Shown: positions 22,970-31,053 of the stretch, in pieces
How the letters are laid out: the number at the start of each line of letters is the position of its first letter
Numbering within the stretch: position 1 is the first letter of the stretch
NCBI GenBank assembly: GCA_964575455.1
Contig: CAZNRX010000009.1
Coordinates: 20,784 to 84,783 of the forward strand
Direction of reading: 5' to 3'
Length of the DNA: 64,000 nucleotides
Source of the DNA: SKLM01 sp964575455
Lineage (GTDB): Bacteria; Chloroflexota; Anaerolineae; B4-G1
Notes under the pieces: generated by a model
Database searches by the model: none
Told to the model about the DNA's origin: nothing
What the model saw: the letters and a program-made list of their open reading frames with translations, nothing else
Program-made: the position numbers and the translations under genes

Positions 22970-25330
22970 TCAGCGAGAGCTGAGTACCAGCACATAATGC
23001 GCCACAGCACAGCCTGCCTCGGCCAGCAGCTCTAAATCGAGGTGATCCACCGTTTCGCCGGGTCTACCCGAAAGACTGTCGCCAGGGCGGGTCACCACGA
23101 GACCTTGGTAAGACTCGGACACTGTTGGATCCCCCCAGGCCAGCCGGCTATAGTTGGATGTGAAGAAGAACTGCCACGCATCCATCTTCTCCGTGGACAC
23201 CCCAAACCAGCGAGCACTCTGATCAAAGGCCCGGGCGAAGCCGGATCCCGACTCTAAGCGAGCGAGGCTTGGTTGGCCTGCCCCCAATCCGTGAAGTACT
23301 ACGGTCGTCCAGGTGTTAGATCGCCTAGTTGGAAGGACAGGACTGTTGACGAAGTGGCTGCCGCCGAGCTCGCCAAACGCCGCAAACACCACCGTTCGCT
23401 TCGGAACCAGATCCAGTTCGCGAAACAGTCGCGCAGTCTCCAGCAAGACCGCCACAGAGCTCGCATGCTCGTCCGCTCCGGGATAAGACGTCCCCTCCTG
23501 GGGATGCGGACTGCTGTAGGTGGCGGTCAGGAGAACGCGCTGTCCCTCACTCTCCCGGTCCAGGCCCGGGATGTAGCCCACAACATTGATCGCCGGGACC
23601 TCTTCGTAGGTCAGACCATACATCAGCCGGATCCGCAGACCAGTGTGCAACTCAACCGGCTTCCCAGCTTCCATCGCAGCCTGCAGTTCCTCAAGATCCA
23701 GGCCTGCCTGCGCCAGCAGCTGCCGGGCAGCGGATTCCCCAACTAGCAGATTGGGGAATCTCGGCAGACGCTCCCTGGTCCCGTACGCGCTCAGGTCAAA
23801 GACGGGGGGCGAGTCGCCGTAAGGCAGATCCGCGTCCGGCACGATGCGAATGATGCCCGCACAGGGCACGCGCCCGCTCCAAGGGACATACATATCGGCG
23901 TCGGGATCGAGGAGCAGCAGGCCCGCTCCCTCCAACCCCAGTATCGTGCCGCGTCCCCCATTGCTGGCGACCACGAGTTCGGCCTCGATACTCCCCGTCG
24001 CGTCAAAGGCCTGTAGCGGATCAAACGAGATGCCGTCGCTGAGCAACAGCTGGGATGCGCCGTCTGCGCCCAGCACCTCGAGCCTCGGCTCAGCGGTGAT
24101 TTGACCGCACACCGCCGTGTAATGCTGAAAGTAGCTTCCCTCCCGTGTGCTAGGCGTCAGCCCCGCCTGCTCAAATTCGGAGGCTATGTAGCCAGCGGCC
24201 TCAGCCGCGGCAGCAGACCCGGCGGGGCCGTCTCTCAGCTCCGGCCGGACCAGATAGGCAACGTCGTCCCAGGCCCGGGCGGCATCGAATTGCCGAACCT
24301 GTTGTGCAAACTGTGCTTCAATGCCACCGCTTCGCAACACGGCGCGGGCACCCACGAGGATGAGGGCGACGACCAGAAGAAAGCGGACTACCGACCAACC
24401 ACTGGGATGAAAGCGTCCTAGGTCGACGAATCGCTGCATGCCGTGGCCAAACAAGTTGAAGCCCACGATGCTGACGAAGAAAGCCGCAGCCGGGACCATT
24501 GGATACCAGGGATACGAACGGAACCAGCGCCATGACGTCCCGAGCATCGCCCCCCAATCGGGGACATCGAAGTAGTGGCGTGTCTCGGATGTCGCCATCT
24601 CGAATCCGACACGCCCACCGCCGACGAATACGTTCACGAATCCCAGCTCGCCGAGCAGAAGCAGCACGCCTCCCATCTCCAGCGCTGCCAGCGCCAAGAA
24701 GGTCGCCAAAAGGTTGGGCAAGACGTGCCGGCTGAGAATGTTCAATGGACTGAGCCCTAAGGAGCGTGCGGCCATAATGTAGAGCTTGTGGCGGATGGTC
24801 AGGACGTGGCCCCGGACAATTTGGGCGACTTCACCCCAACCTACCAGCGACAGAGCCACAACGAAGGCAACATGACCCCGCTGAATGCCCACTGCATAGA
24901 CCAGAAGCATGGCCAGGATGAGGCCGGGGATGGCGGCCAAGAAGTCAATGATGGCGCGGATGGCTCGGTCGAAGAGGCTTCCTGGCCACCAACCGGCGAG
25001 CGTGCCCAAGATCAGCCCGAACAGCATCCGCGCGATGGTGGCGACGAAAGCCATGACCAGGGTCGTCCGTGCTCCGTAGAGGAGAAGGGACAGCTGATCG
25101 CGGCCCAGATCGTCAGTCCCCAGCGGATACAGGTCGCTGGGAGGGAACGGGGCTTTGTGCAACTCCCCGTCAATCCACTGCAGACGCTTCACCAAATACG
25201 GATTGTGCGGGGCCAGTTCGGGCCCCAGGACGGCCACCAAGACCAGACAAACGACGAACGCGGCGCCCACAATGAAGTAGCCATCGCGCACTCCACGACC
25301 CAGCCGTTGCCACAAGGTCTGAGCTCTCAT
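22970..25330 (-). CDS. DppC-like ABC permease fused to degenerate M28 peptidase domain
   Basis: A 786-residue fusion. Residues 1-305 are a peptide-ABC permease: PLGTDDLGRDQLSLLLYGAR (about 69-88), five or six membrane helices, and the EAA loop MAARSLGLSPLNILSRHVLPN (about 186-206). A further helix (about 314-332) leads to an outside M28-like region (about 340-786) with a PA-like insert (about 440-545). The M28 core looks inactive: the expected metal-binding AHYDS reads ATYSS (603-607), GADDN reads GADEH (Asp620 kept), the EE pair is reduced to one Glu654, and no final His is evident. The start overlaps the upstream permease stop by four bases (ATGA). Confidence 0.85.
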   Translation of the reverse strand: MRAQTLWQRLGRGVRDGYFIVGAAFVVCLVLVAVLGPELAPHNPYLVKRLQWIDGELHKAPFPPSDLYPLGTDDLGRDQLSLLLYGARTTLVMAFVATIARMLFGLILGTLAGWWPGSLFDRAIRAIIDFLAAIPGLILAMLLVYAVGIQRGHVAFVVALSLVGWGEVAQIVRGHVLTIRHKLYIMAARSLGLSPLNILSRHVLPNLLATFLALAALEMGGVLLLLGELGFVNVFVGGGRVGFEMATSETRHYFDVPDWGAMLGTSWRWFRSYPWYPMVPAAAFFVSIVGFNLFGHGMQRFVDLGRFHPSGWSVVRFLLVVALILVGARAVLRSGGIEAQFAQQVRQFDAARAWDDVAYLVRPELRDGPAGSAAAAEAAGYIASEFEQAGLTPSTREGSYFQHYTAVCGQITAEPRLEVLGADGASQLLLSDGISFDPLQAFDATGSIEAELVVASNGGRGTILGLEGAGLLLLDPDADMYVPWSGRVPCAGIIRIVPDADLPYGDSPPVFDLSAYGTRERLPRFPNLLVGESAARQLLAQAGLDLEELQAAMEAGKPVELHTGLRIRLMYGLTYEEVPAINVVGYIPGLDRESEGQRVLLTATYSSPHPQEGTSYPGADEHASSVAVLLETARLFRELDLVPKRTVVFAAFGELGGSHFVNSPVLPTRRSNTWTTVVLHGLGAGQPSLARLESGSGFARAFDQSARWFGVSTEKMDAWQFFFTSNYSRLAWGDPTVSESYQGLVVTRPGDSLSGRPGETVDHLDLELLAEAGCAVAHYVLVLSSR

Positions 25331-26523
25331 ACCGCACTAGCCTCCGAGCCGCGGTGTCGTGGATCTACCAGTGGGTACAGAATCTCCAATAGAAGGTTGA
25401 CCAGAAAAAACAGGAGAACAAGAGGCAGTGTCATGCCTACCAGAGTGACAGTATCTTGAATCTCTATGGCAGTCAGAAGGATCCGGCCAATTCCCGGCCA
25501 GTTGAAGATGTACTCGACGATGGGCAGAATCTCCAAGCTGAAACGCAGAGAAACCGCTATGGTCGTGAGCAAAGGTACTCCCGCGCTACGCACCACGTGC
25601 TGCAGTAGAACCACGCGCGGCCCCAATCCCTTGGCCGTCGCAGTTCGAGTGTAGTCGGCCTCCAGAACCTCCGCCAGCGCGTGGTAGCTAAGACGCGTGA
25701 CCGCAGCGGCAGGACGGGCCGCCAGAACAAGAGCGGGCAGAATCAGGTGAGCGTCCCAGCCAAAGCCGGCGATGGGGAAGAAGTGCACGCCGGTATTCTT
25801 GTACAGCCACACACCAAGCCAGATCAAGAGCATAGCGGCGAAGAAACTGGGCGTGGAGATCCCCAGCACCGAGGCGAAGAGGAGACCGCCGGAGATACGA
25901 CTCCCGCGCAGGACAGCGGCTCCAGTCCCCAAAGCGAGACCCGTCGCTGCCGCCAAGCTCAAGGCTGTCGCCAGAAGCCCCAGAGAGAGAGGGAGAGCAC
26001 GGCGTAATTCCTCGACGACAGGTGCGCCTGCCACAGAAGGGTGACTGGACGCAACGACGCCCAGATCACCGCGAGCCAACCCTCTCAGATAGCCGACGGT
26101 GAAGGTGCCCGCGCCGCGGACTACCTCGGCCAGCCCGCCCAAGTCCGCCATTCGGCCCAGACCCACCAGCAGAGCGACCAAGAAGATCAAAGCGACCGCG
26201 ACCAAAACGACAGACAGAGCCCGCCAAGCCACATCGAGAAGCAGTGCCGCCGCTCTGCCTGGCAGACGGCTTCCAGCGTAGAAGGTGGCGCAGCCCTCAC
26301 GAGCTGCCTGCGGAGGAACCGCAGGCAGCTGCCTGCGAGACCGCCCGCGCTTAGCCTCATCGAGGGGCTTTTCTTCCCGACGATCGACAATGTGAGAGCG
26401 CATCGAATCTGCTCTGCGCTCAAGATGCACAGGGTCAGGATCGAAGCGCTGGGCCCGATACACGAGTCGACGGGCCTCCCGCATGCCCTGAGCCACCGTG
26501 GTCAACCGCAATGCGATCTTCAT
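25327..26523 (-). CDS. DppB-like ABC permease with N-terminal extension
   Basis: A 398-residue permease of the peptide/nickel type. The DppB-like core (about residues 95-398) has the EAA loop EADYTRTATAKGLGPRVVLLQHV (in parts; about 310-332) and the closing VDPR motif (about 388-391). The first 90 residues are hydrophilic, Arg-rich and not typical; part of them is encoded by a palindrome. ATG 26523 overlaps the upstream stop by four bases. It is directly coupled to the DppC/M28 fusion, and together they can form one permease pair without local ATPase. Confidence 0.87.
   Translation of the reverse strand: MKIALRLTTVAQGMREARRLVYRAQRFDPDPVHLERRADSMRSHIVDRREEKPLDEAKRGRSRRQLPAVPPQAAREGCATFYAGSRLPGRAAALLLDVAWRALSVVLVAVALIFLVALLVGLGRMADLGGLAEVVRGAGTFTVGYLRGLARGDLGVVASSHPSVAGAPVVEELRRALPLSLGLLATALSLAAATGLALGTGAAVLRGSRISGGLLFASVLGISTPSFFAAMLLIWLGVWLYKNTGVHFFPIAGFGWDAHLILPALVLAARPAAAVTRLSYHALAEVLEADYTRTATAKGLGPRVVLLQHVVRSAGVPLLTTIAVSLRFSLEILPIVEYIFNWPGIGRILLTAIEIQDTVTLVGMTLPLVLLFFLVNLLLEILYPLVDPRHRGSEASAV
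26302..26330. repeat. 12-bp palindrome inside the DppB-like extension
   Basis: AGCTGCCTGCGG and CCGCAGGCAGCT are separated by AGGAA. The palindrome is coding here. Its GCAGGCGG/CCGCCTGC-type arms recall the longer hairpin at 28770-28802, so both may belong to a dispersed palindromic repeat family. Confidence 0.5.
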
Positions 26524-26966
26524 TCCTTGGTCACAGCCGCAATGGTCCACTCACTCACAAACTCTCGATCGGAGATGGCCCCCTGGCTCCAGGCCTTCAG
26601 GCTCGAATGCTCGATGATCGTCACCCTGAGCCCCACTTCGCCATCGCCCCCAGGCATCACGGACAAGTTTAAGCCGCCGGTCATAATGGGTTCAATCCTC
26701 GCGACAGTCCGAGCCACAGCGAGGGTGATGAGCACCGACTCAGCCTGGAACACGTGGCTCTCAATGGGGTAGGAGCTGGCATAGCGAACGGACGCCCTCC
26801 GCGGCTTCTCTGCCACCTCGATCTTCATGCCAGCAGTTTTCGGTGGGGCCCGGTGGCCTGTGCACGAGCAGCCGACCAGGCATAGAAGAACGGCAAACTG
26901 GTTCAGAGTCGCATCCACTCTCACCCTGAGCCGTTCAGAACACGCAGTCATGGAACCAGGGCTCAC
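26520..26966 (-). CDS. Small putative lipoprotein, unknown family
   Basis: A 148-residue protein I do not recognise. A hydrophobic stretch ends at LVGCSC (possible lipidated Cys33), followed by about 110 residues that look beta-rich. Start is GTG 26966, three bases after the upstream stop; no good Shine-Dalgarno is visible, so an ATG at 26951 is also possible. It is locked between the propeller-like lipoprotein and the DppB-like permease by short spacing and an ATGA overlap, so it is probably made as part of the same envelope complex. Confidence 0.6.
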   Translation of the reverse strand: MSPGSMTACSERLRVRVDATLNQFAVLLCLVGCSCTGHRAPPKTAGMKIEVAEKPRRASVRYASSYPIESHVFQAESVLITLAVARTVARIEPIMTGGLNLSVMPGGDGEVGLRVTIIEHSSLKAWSQGAISDREFVSEWTIAAVTKE

Positions 26967-26969
26967 TCG

Positions 26970-28733
26970 CTACCAAACCATGGGGACGGCCACGTAGATG
27001 ACCAAGGTGAGGAGGGAGTCGATAGCTGCGTAGAGGAAGTACGTGGCAAAGACAGATCGACCGCGAGAGCGCTGAAGGCAGAGCCAGACCAAGCCGGCAG
27101 ATAGGGAAGCCAAGAGCACTGGACCAAGCCATCGTCCTATCAGAAGATTGAGGGAGGGCGCAGCCGGGAACGCGAAAGGAAAGCGGGACAGTAGATCACC
27201 GAAGAACAAGACCTTGACCCCCAGCTGCAGGAGCATGGCCACCGCGAGACCCAGGACACCGCGCCCATCACTGACCTCGACCACGTTGGTCGCGAGTGAG
27301 AAGACCGCCAGCCATACCACGGGCACAAGCACCCAGATCAGGGCCAACGGCGCAAAGAAGAGAGACGTGATCACAGACATGACCACGCTGAGGACTGAGT
27401 CTACGACGTCGTACACGGTGACGCGGTTGAGCATCGCCCTCACTTGGGGTGAGGTGCTGGCGTAGACAACATTGTAGCGCTCAAAACCAGCTGTGTCAAT
27501 CCAGACCACGTGCAGTTGACCCCCTCCGTCACGGGCCGAACTGGGCCGCAGCGACGCTCCGCGACTCAGATTGACGATCTCTTGCCGCCCGATGTGATCC
27601 GGCAATGGTTCCACGGCCGCGATCTGGAGCATATCCATGCTTTGGCGGCTGGAGACCTGTGTGAAGCAAGCCAAGACCTGACGCGCCGGTTGCCCGTCTA
27701 GGAACCGCGGATGACCAGTCACAGCCGGTTCTCCGGCTTGCACACGAACTGCCCTATCGACAACCTCTGGGGGCGTATACCTAAACAGACCCGTGCCCCC
27801 TCGATCGGGTAGTTCCGGAACAGGAAACGCGACGTAGAAAGTAAAGTCACGTCTCTCCCTTTCCCGCATCTGTAGCACCCATGCCAGATAGACGGAATCG
27901 TCGTCTAGCCCCAGGCGTGGCCCGTCGAACTGGGTGCCAGCCGTTGGTCCGCCGAGCGTAGCCATCTGGATCGACGGTCGACCCGCGACCACATCCTCGC
28001 CCAACGTCCCGCGCTCAGGATCGTATACGGCATACCGGAACTGGGGCGTCGTCCCCACATCTACTCTCCAAGCCAGGTGAACGTAGCCCAGACGGTCCAT
28101 CTGAGCCGCAGGAAACAGTCCATCTGGGATCAGCATCTCCGGAGGGCGGACTACCCTTCCCGACCAGTCTAACGCAGCGTGGTAGCAACCAGGCCGGCTG
28201 GGGACGCTGTCAGACCAGAAGACCTCTACGGTTCGCGCCACCGAATCGAGCACCATCGAACTATGGGTCGCCCGCTGTTCGGGAGGCGTCACAGCCAGTG
28301 CCTCCTGAACCACCTCGCCATCCGCGGACAGACGGGCGTAAAACACCTGCGTATTCTGCTCCCATTTGTCTAGCCAGACCAGATGCAGCCGTCCTTCACT
28401 GTCCATGGCGAGCTGCGGCTTCTGTGCCAGGTCACTACGCAACTCCAACGTCCTCTGCACAACGGTCTCGGCGGTCTCATCCAAGCGCGCGAATCTCAGA
28501 GCGTGATCAGAACCGACCCAGACCAGGAAGGTACTCCCTTCATCGCCCACCTCTAGCGCCACCGGGTTGTTCAAAATGGCAGTGCCCACCACCTTGCCGT
28601 TGCTCCACTCATCTGACGCGCGCGGCGTACGGCTGGCGGTGACACCGCATCCTGCGATCACTGGCCCCAGGATCGTCAACACGACCACCGCGGACAGAAG
28701 TGACCGGGAGACCCAGTTACTGAATCGTATCAT
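26970..28733 (-). CDS. Propeller-like lipoprotein with multi-pass membrane tail
   Basis: A 587-residue protein. Signal peptide with lipobox VIAGC (Cys29). Residues about 45-420 contain recurring blocks of the type G-x-L-H-L-V-W-x-D (GRLHLVWLDK, GYVHLAWRVD, GQLHVVWIDT), as in sialidase/BNR-type beta-propellers, though without clear Asp boxes. Residues about 435-587 are strongly hydrophobic with four or five membrane helices. Function unknown. First gene of a tight four-gene cluster with two permease proteins, which suggests a sensor or loading part for that permease. Confidence 0.7.
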   Translation of the reverse strand: MIRFSNWVSRSLLSAVVVLTILGPVIAGCGVTASRTPRASDEWSNGKVVGTAILNNPVALEVGDEGSTFLVWVGSDHALRFARLDETAETVVQRTLELRSDLAQKPQLAMDSEGRLHLVWLDKWEQNTQVFYARLSADGEVVQEALAVTPPEQRATHSSMVLDSVARTVEVFWSDSVPSRPGCYHAALDWSGRVVRPPEMLIPDGLFPAAQMDRLGYVHLAWRVDVGTTPQFRYAVYDPERGTLGEDVVAGRPSIQMATLGGPTAGTQFDGPRLGLDDDSVYLAWVLQMRERERRDFTFYVAFPVPELPDRGGTGLFRYTPPEVVDRAVRVQAGEPAVTGHPRFLDGQPARQVLACFTQVSSRQSMDMLQIAAVEPLPDHIGRQEIVNLSRGASLRPSSARDGGGQLHVVWIDTAGFERYNVVYASTSPQVRAMLNRVTVYDVVDSVLSVVMSVITSLFFAPLALIWVLVPVVWLAVFSLATNVVEVSDGRGVLGLAVAMLLQLGVKVLFFGDLLSRFPFAFPAAPSLNLLIGRWLGPVLLASLSAGLVWLCLQRSRGRSVFATYFLYAAIDSLLTLVIYVAVPMVW

Positions 28734-28769
28734 CTCGCTTGCTTCTACCCTTCTCCACGCCCCTAGACG

Positions 28770-28802
28770 ACGCAGGCGGAGAACTGAGTTCTCCGCCTGC
28801 GT
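28770..28802. other. 15-bp-plus hairpin between permease operons
   Basis: A near-continuous palindrome: ACGCAGGCGGAGAACT opposite its complement, with effectively a seven-base loop. It lies just after the dppC-like stop on the minus strand and before the propeller lipoprotein gene. No T tract follows. It may stop exonucleases or act as a factor-aided terminator. Confidence 0.55.
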
Positions 28803-28831
28803 ACCCCCTATGATCGATCACCCCAAACCGT

Positions 28832-29836
28832 CTACATGGTGCCCCGCATCTGGGGGTCCAGGGCATCCCGCAGCCCGTCACCCAAGAAGTTGAAGGCTAG
28901 CATCACCGATGAGAGCGTTACAGCTGGGAAGACGATCAAGTGGGGGTCGGACCTCATGGCACGCCAACCCTCACTCAGCATCTGACCCCAACTCGGGAAG
29001 GGCGGCGGCACGCCCAAACCGATGAAACTCAACGTGGCTTCAAACATGATCAGCTGGGGAATACCGAGCGTCAGCGACACGATGAGGGGACCCAGAGCGT
29101 TAGGCAACAGATGTCGCGCTATGATGGTGAAATCTCCGGCCCCAATCATGCGCGCAGCCAACACGAACTCCTTCTCCTTCAGTGACAGATATTGACCGCG
29201 CACGAGACGTGCCGTACCCATCCAACTGACGAGCCCAATAGCCCCCACTAGGTTACGAACAGCCGGAAGGCCGGAGGTGGAACCGAGGATGACCATCAGC
29301 AAGATGATAAAGAGGAGCGTGGGAAACGCATACATGAGATCGACGAACCGCATCATCAACGTATCCACCCGACCGCCCAGATAGCCGGAAATAGACCCGT
29401 AGACCAGCCCGAACAGCAGAATCACAGCGGACCCCAGTACCCCGATGGCAATCGAGACCCGGCTCCCGTAGACGATCCGGCTGAAGACATCCCGCCCATA
29501 CTTGTCAGTTCCCATAAGATGCGGGAATCTTCCCTCCTCTGTCCGCTGGAAACTGGGACCGGATCTTGTGTTTGCAAAGTCGGTCTCCTTGAAGCCGTAT
29601 GGGGCGAGCAGCGGTTTAGCATCGCGCTCCAGCGCCCAGGCCACGATACCATCATCGGCAAAGATGGCAGCCACCAGGACGATAAGGATGAGGACGCCGC
29701 CAGCCACGGCCGCCCGGTTGCGCGTCAGCCGACGCCAGGCATCCCGCCAGAGGCTCTCTGGTGGACGCTCCAAGTCAATCCCCCCGGTGACCGCGCGGTC
29801 TTCCACCCGTTCCCTTGCCACAGCCCTTTCAGCCAT
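28832..29836 (-). CDS. Peptide ABC transporter permease, DppC type
   Basis: A 334-residue inner-membrane permease. N-terminal helix after a cytoplasmic tail, then MGTDKYGRDVFSRIVYGSR (about 104-122), five further helices and the EAA loop AARMIGAGDFTIIARHLLPNA (about 228-248), ending in LDPQMRG. It pairs with the DppB-type gene 50 bases upstream and with the adjacent binding protein and ATPases in a D-F-A-B-C operon that imports oligopeptides or similar solutes. Confidence 0.95.
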   Translation of the reverse strand: MAERAVARERVEDRAVTGGIDLERPPESLWRDAWRRLTRNRAAVAGGVLILIVLVAAIFADDGIVAWALERDAKPLLAPYGFKETDFANTRSGPSFQRTEEGRFPHLMGTDKYGRDVFSRIVYGSRVSIAIGVLGSAVILLFGLVYGSISGYLGGRVDTLMMRFVDLMYAFPTLLFIILLMVILGSTSGLPAVRNLVGAIGLVSWMGTARLVRGQYLSLKEKEFVLAARMIGAGDFTIIARHLLPNALGPLIVSLTLGIPQLIMFEATLSFIGLGVPPPFPSWGQMLSEGWRAMRSDPHLIVFPAVTLSSVMLAFNFLGDGLRDALDPQMRGTM

Positions 29837-29886
29837 ACTATGTCTCCCCCAAACGTAGCCAGCTCCATTCCAGAGCCAGCCGCGTA

Positions 29887-30900
29887 CTAATCATAACGTA
29901 TGCGCGGATCCAGGAAGGCGTAAGAGATATCCACCAGGATATTCATCACGGCCAACACGAGAGCGTAGATCAGAAAGACGCCCATGATTAGGGTGTAGTC
30001 ACGGTCGGCTATGCTCGTCACGAAGAAACGACCTATCCCTGGCACCGCGAAAACAGTCTCAATGATGAAAGAACCTGTCAACCACGCGGCTATGAGCGGG
30101 CCAATCACCGTTGTCACCGGAATCAATGAGTTCTTGAGCGCGTGACGGAGGACCACCACCTGTTCACGCAGACCCTTGGCCCGAGCCGTGCGGATGTAGT
30201 CCTGACGGATAACCTCTAGCATACTGGCACGCGTCAGCCGGGCGATGATGGCCAACCCACCGCTACCCAGAGTAATCGCAGGCAGAATCATGTGGCTTAG
30301 CCAATCCCAGAAGCTATCGGTGCCCCAGCGGGCCAACGGCAGGGCTGGCAAATCATTGAGGCTGAGCCAGAGCATGGCCAACATCAACATCAGACCAATG
30401 ACAAAGTTAGGAATGGACACACCGATCAAGCTCAGGAACATGGCGCCATAGTCCATCCAGGTGTCCTGCTTCAGCGCGGAGATCAGGCCCAGCGGAATCC
30501 CGAACCCCACTGCGATGAGCGTGGCTACCAATCCCAGCTGCGCGGAAACTGCGACAGGGGCCTTCAAGAGCCCGCCCTGAAACAACACGTCGTTGATGGT
30601 CCGCCCACGGTATTTGTACGATGGGCCGAAGTCAAAACCCAGCAGGCCGTTTCGCCCAAAATCCCGCAGCCTCCCGGTGTCAACGATATCTCCCACCATA
30701 TAGCGCACGTACTGCTTCCAGACCGGCTCGTCGAGATGATAGCGAGCCTCGAAATTGGCTCGAATCTCCGGTGACATCGGTCGCCCCCCGGTGCTAAAAG
30801 GCCCACCGGGAACCATCTTCATGGCACCGAAGACCACCATAGTGACCGTCAGCATGACAGGGATCAGCCACAGAAACCTTCGCAGAATGTACGTGGTCAT
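29887..30900 (-). CDS. Peptide ABC transporter permease, DppB type
   Basis: A 337-residue permease. Typical start MTTYILRRFLWLIPVML, six membrane helices, EAA loop DYIRTARAKGLREQVVVLRHA (about 245-265) and the closing YAFLDPRIRYD. GGAAG lies before the ATG. It is separated from the binding-protein gene by 153 bp that contain a 14-bp hairpin. Confidence 0.95.
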   Translation of the reverse strand: MTTYILRRFLWLIPVMLTVTMVVFGAMKMVPGGPFSTGGRPMSPEIRANFEARYHLDEPVWKQYVRYMVGDIVDTGRLRDFGRNGLLGFDFGPSYKYRGRTINDVLFQGGLLKAPVAVSAQLGLVATLIAVGFGIPLGLISALKQDTWMDYGAMFLSLIGVSIPNFVIGLMLMLAMLWLSLNDLPALPLARWGTDSFWDWLSHMILPAITLGSGGLAIIARLTRASMLEVIRQDYIRTARAKGLREQVVVLRHALKNSLIPVTTVIGPLIAAWLTGSFIIETVFAVPGIGRFFVTSIADRDYTLIMGVFLIYALVLAVMNILVDISYAFLDPRIRYD

Positions 30901-31006
30901 ATCACTTCCTACTCACTACTCTCCAACCCTCCTGCATTGTGACACACAGAGGGCGGGAACAGGCCAAGCATTCGATGTCAGACCGACATCGCGATAAGTG
31001 CTGGGG

Positions 31007-31038
31007 CTATGTGGCTCCCCCAAGGGGGAGCCACATAG
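31007..31038 (-). other. 14-bp hairpin after the binding-protein gene
   Basis: CTATGTGGCTCCCC and its exact complement enclose a four-base loop, 16 bases after the binding-protein stop on the minus strand. There is no T tract. This is where many ABC operons hold an RNA structure that protects the abundant binding-protein mRNA from 3' decay and lowers permease expression. Confidence 0.65.
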
Positions 31039-31053
31039 TTCAGTACGTCTAGC

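Noticed and set aside
28770..28802. Standard intrinsic terminator
   Set aside because: The stem is strong but no T tract follows on either strand, so I list it only as a hairpin.
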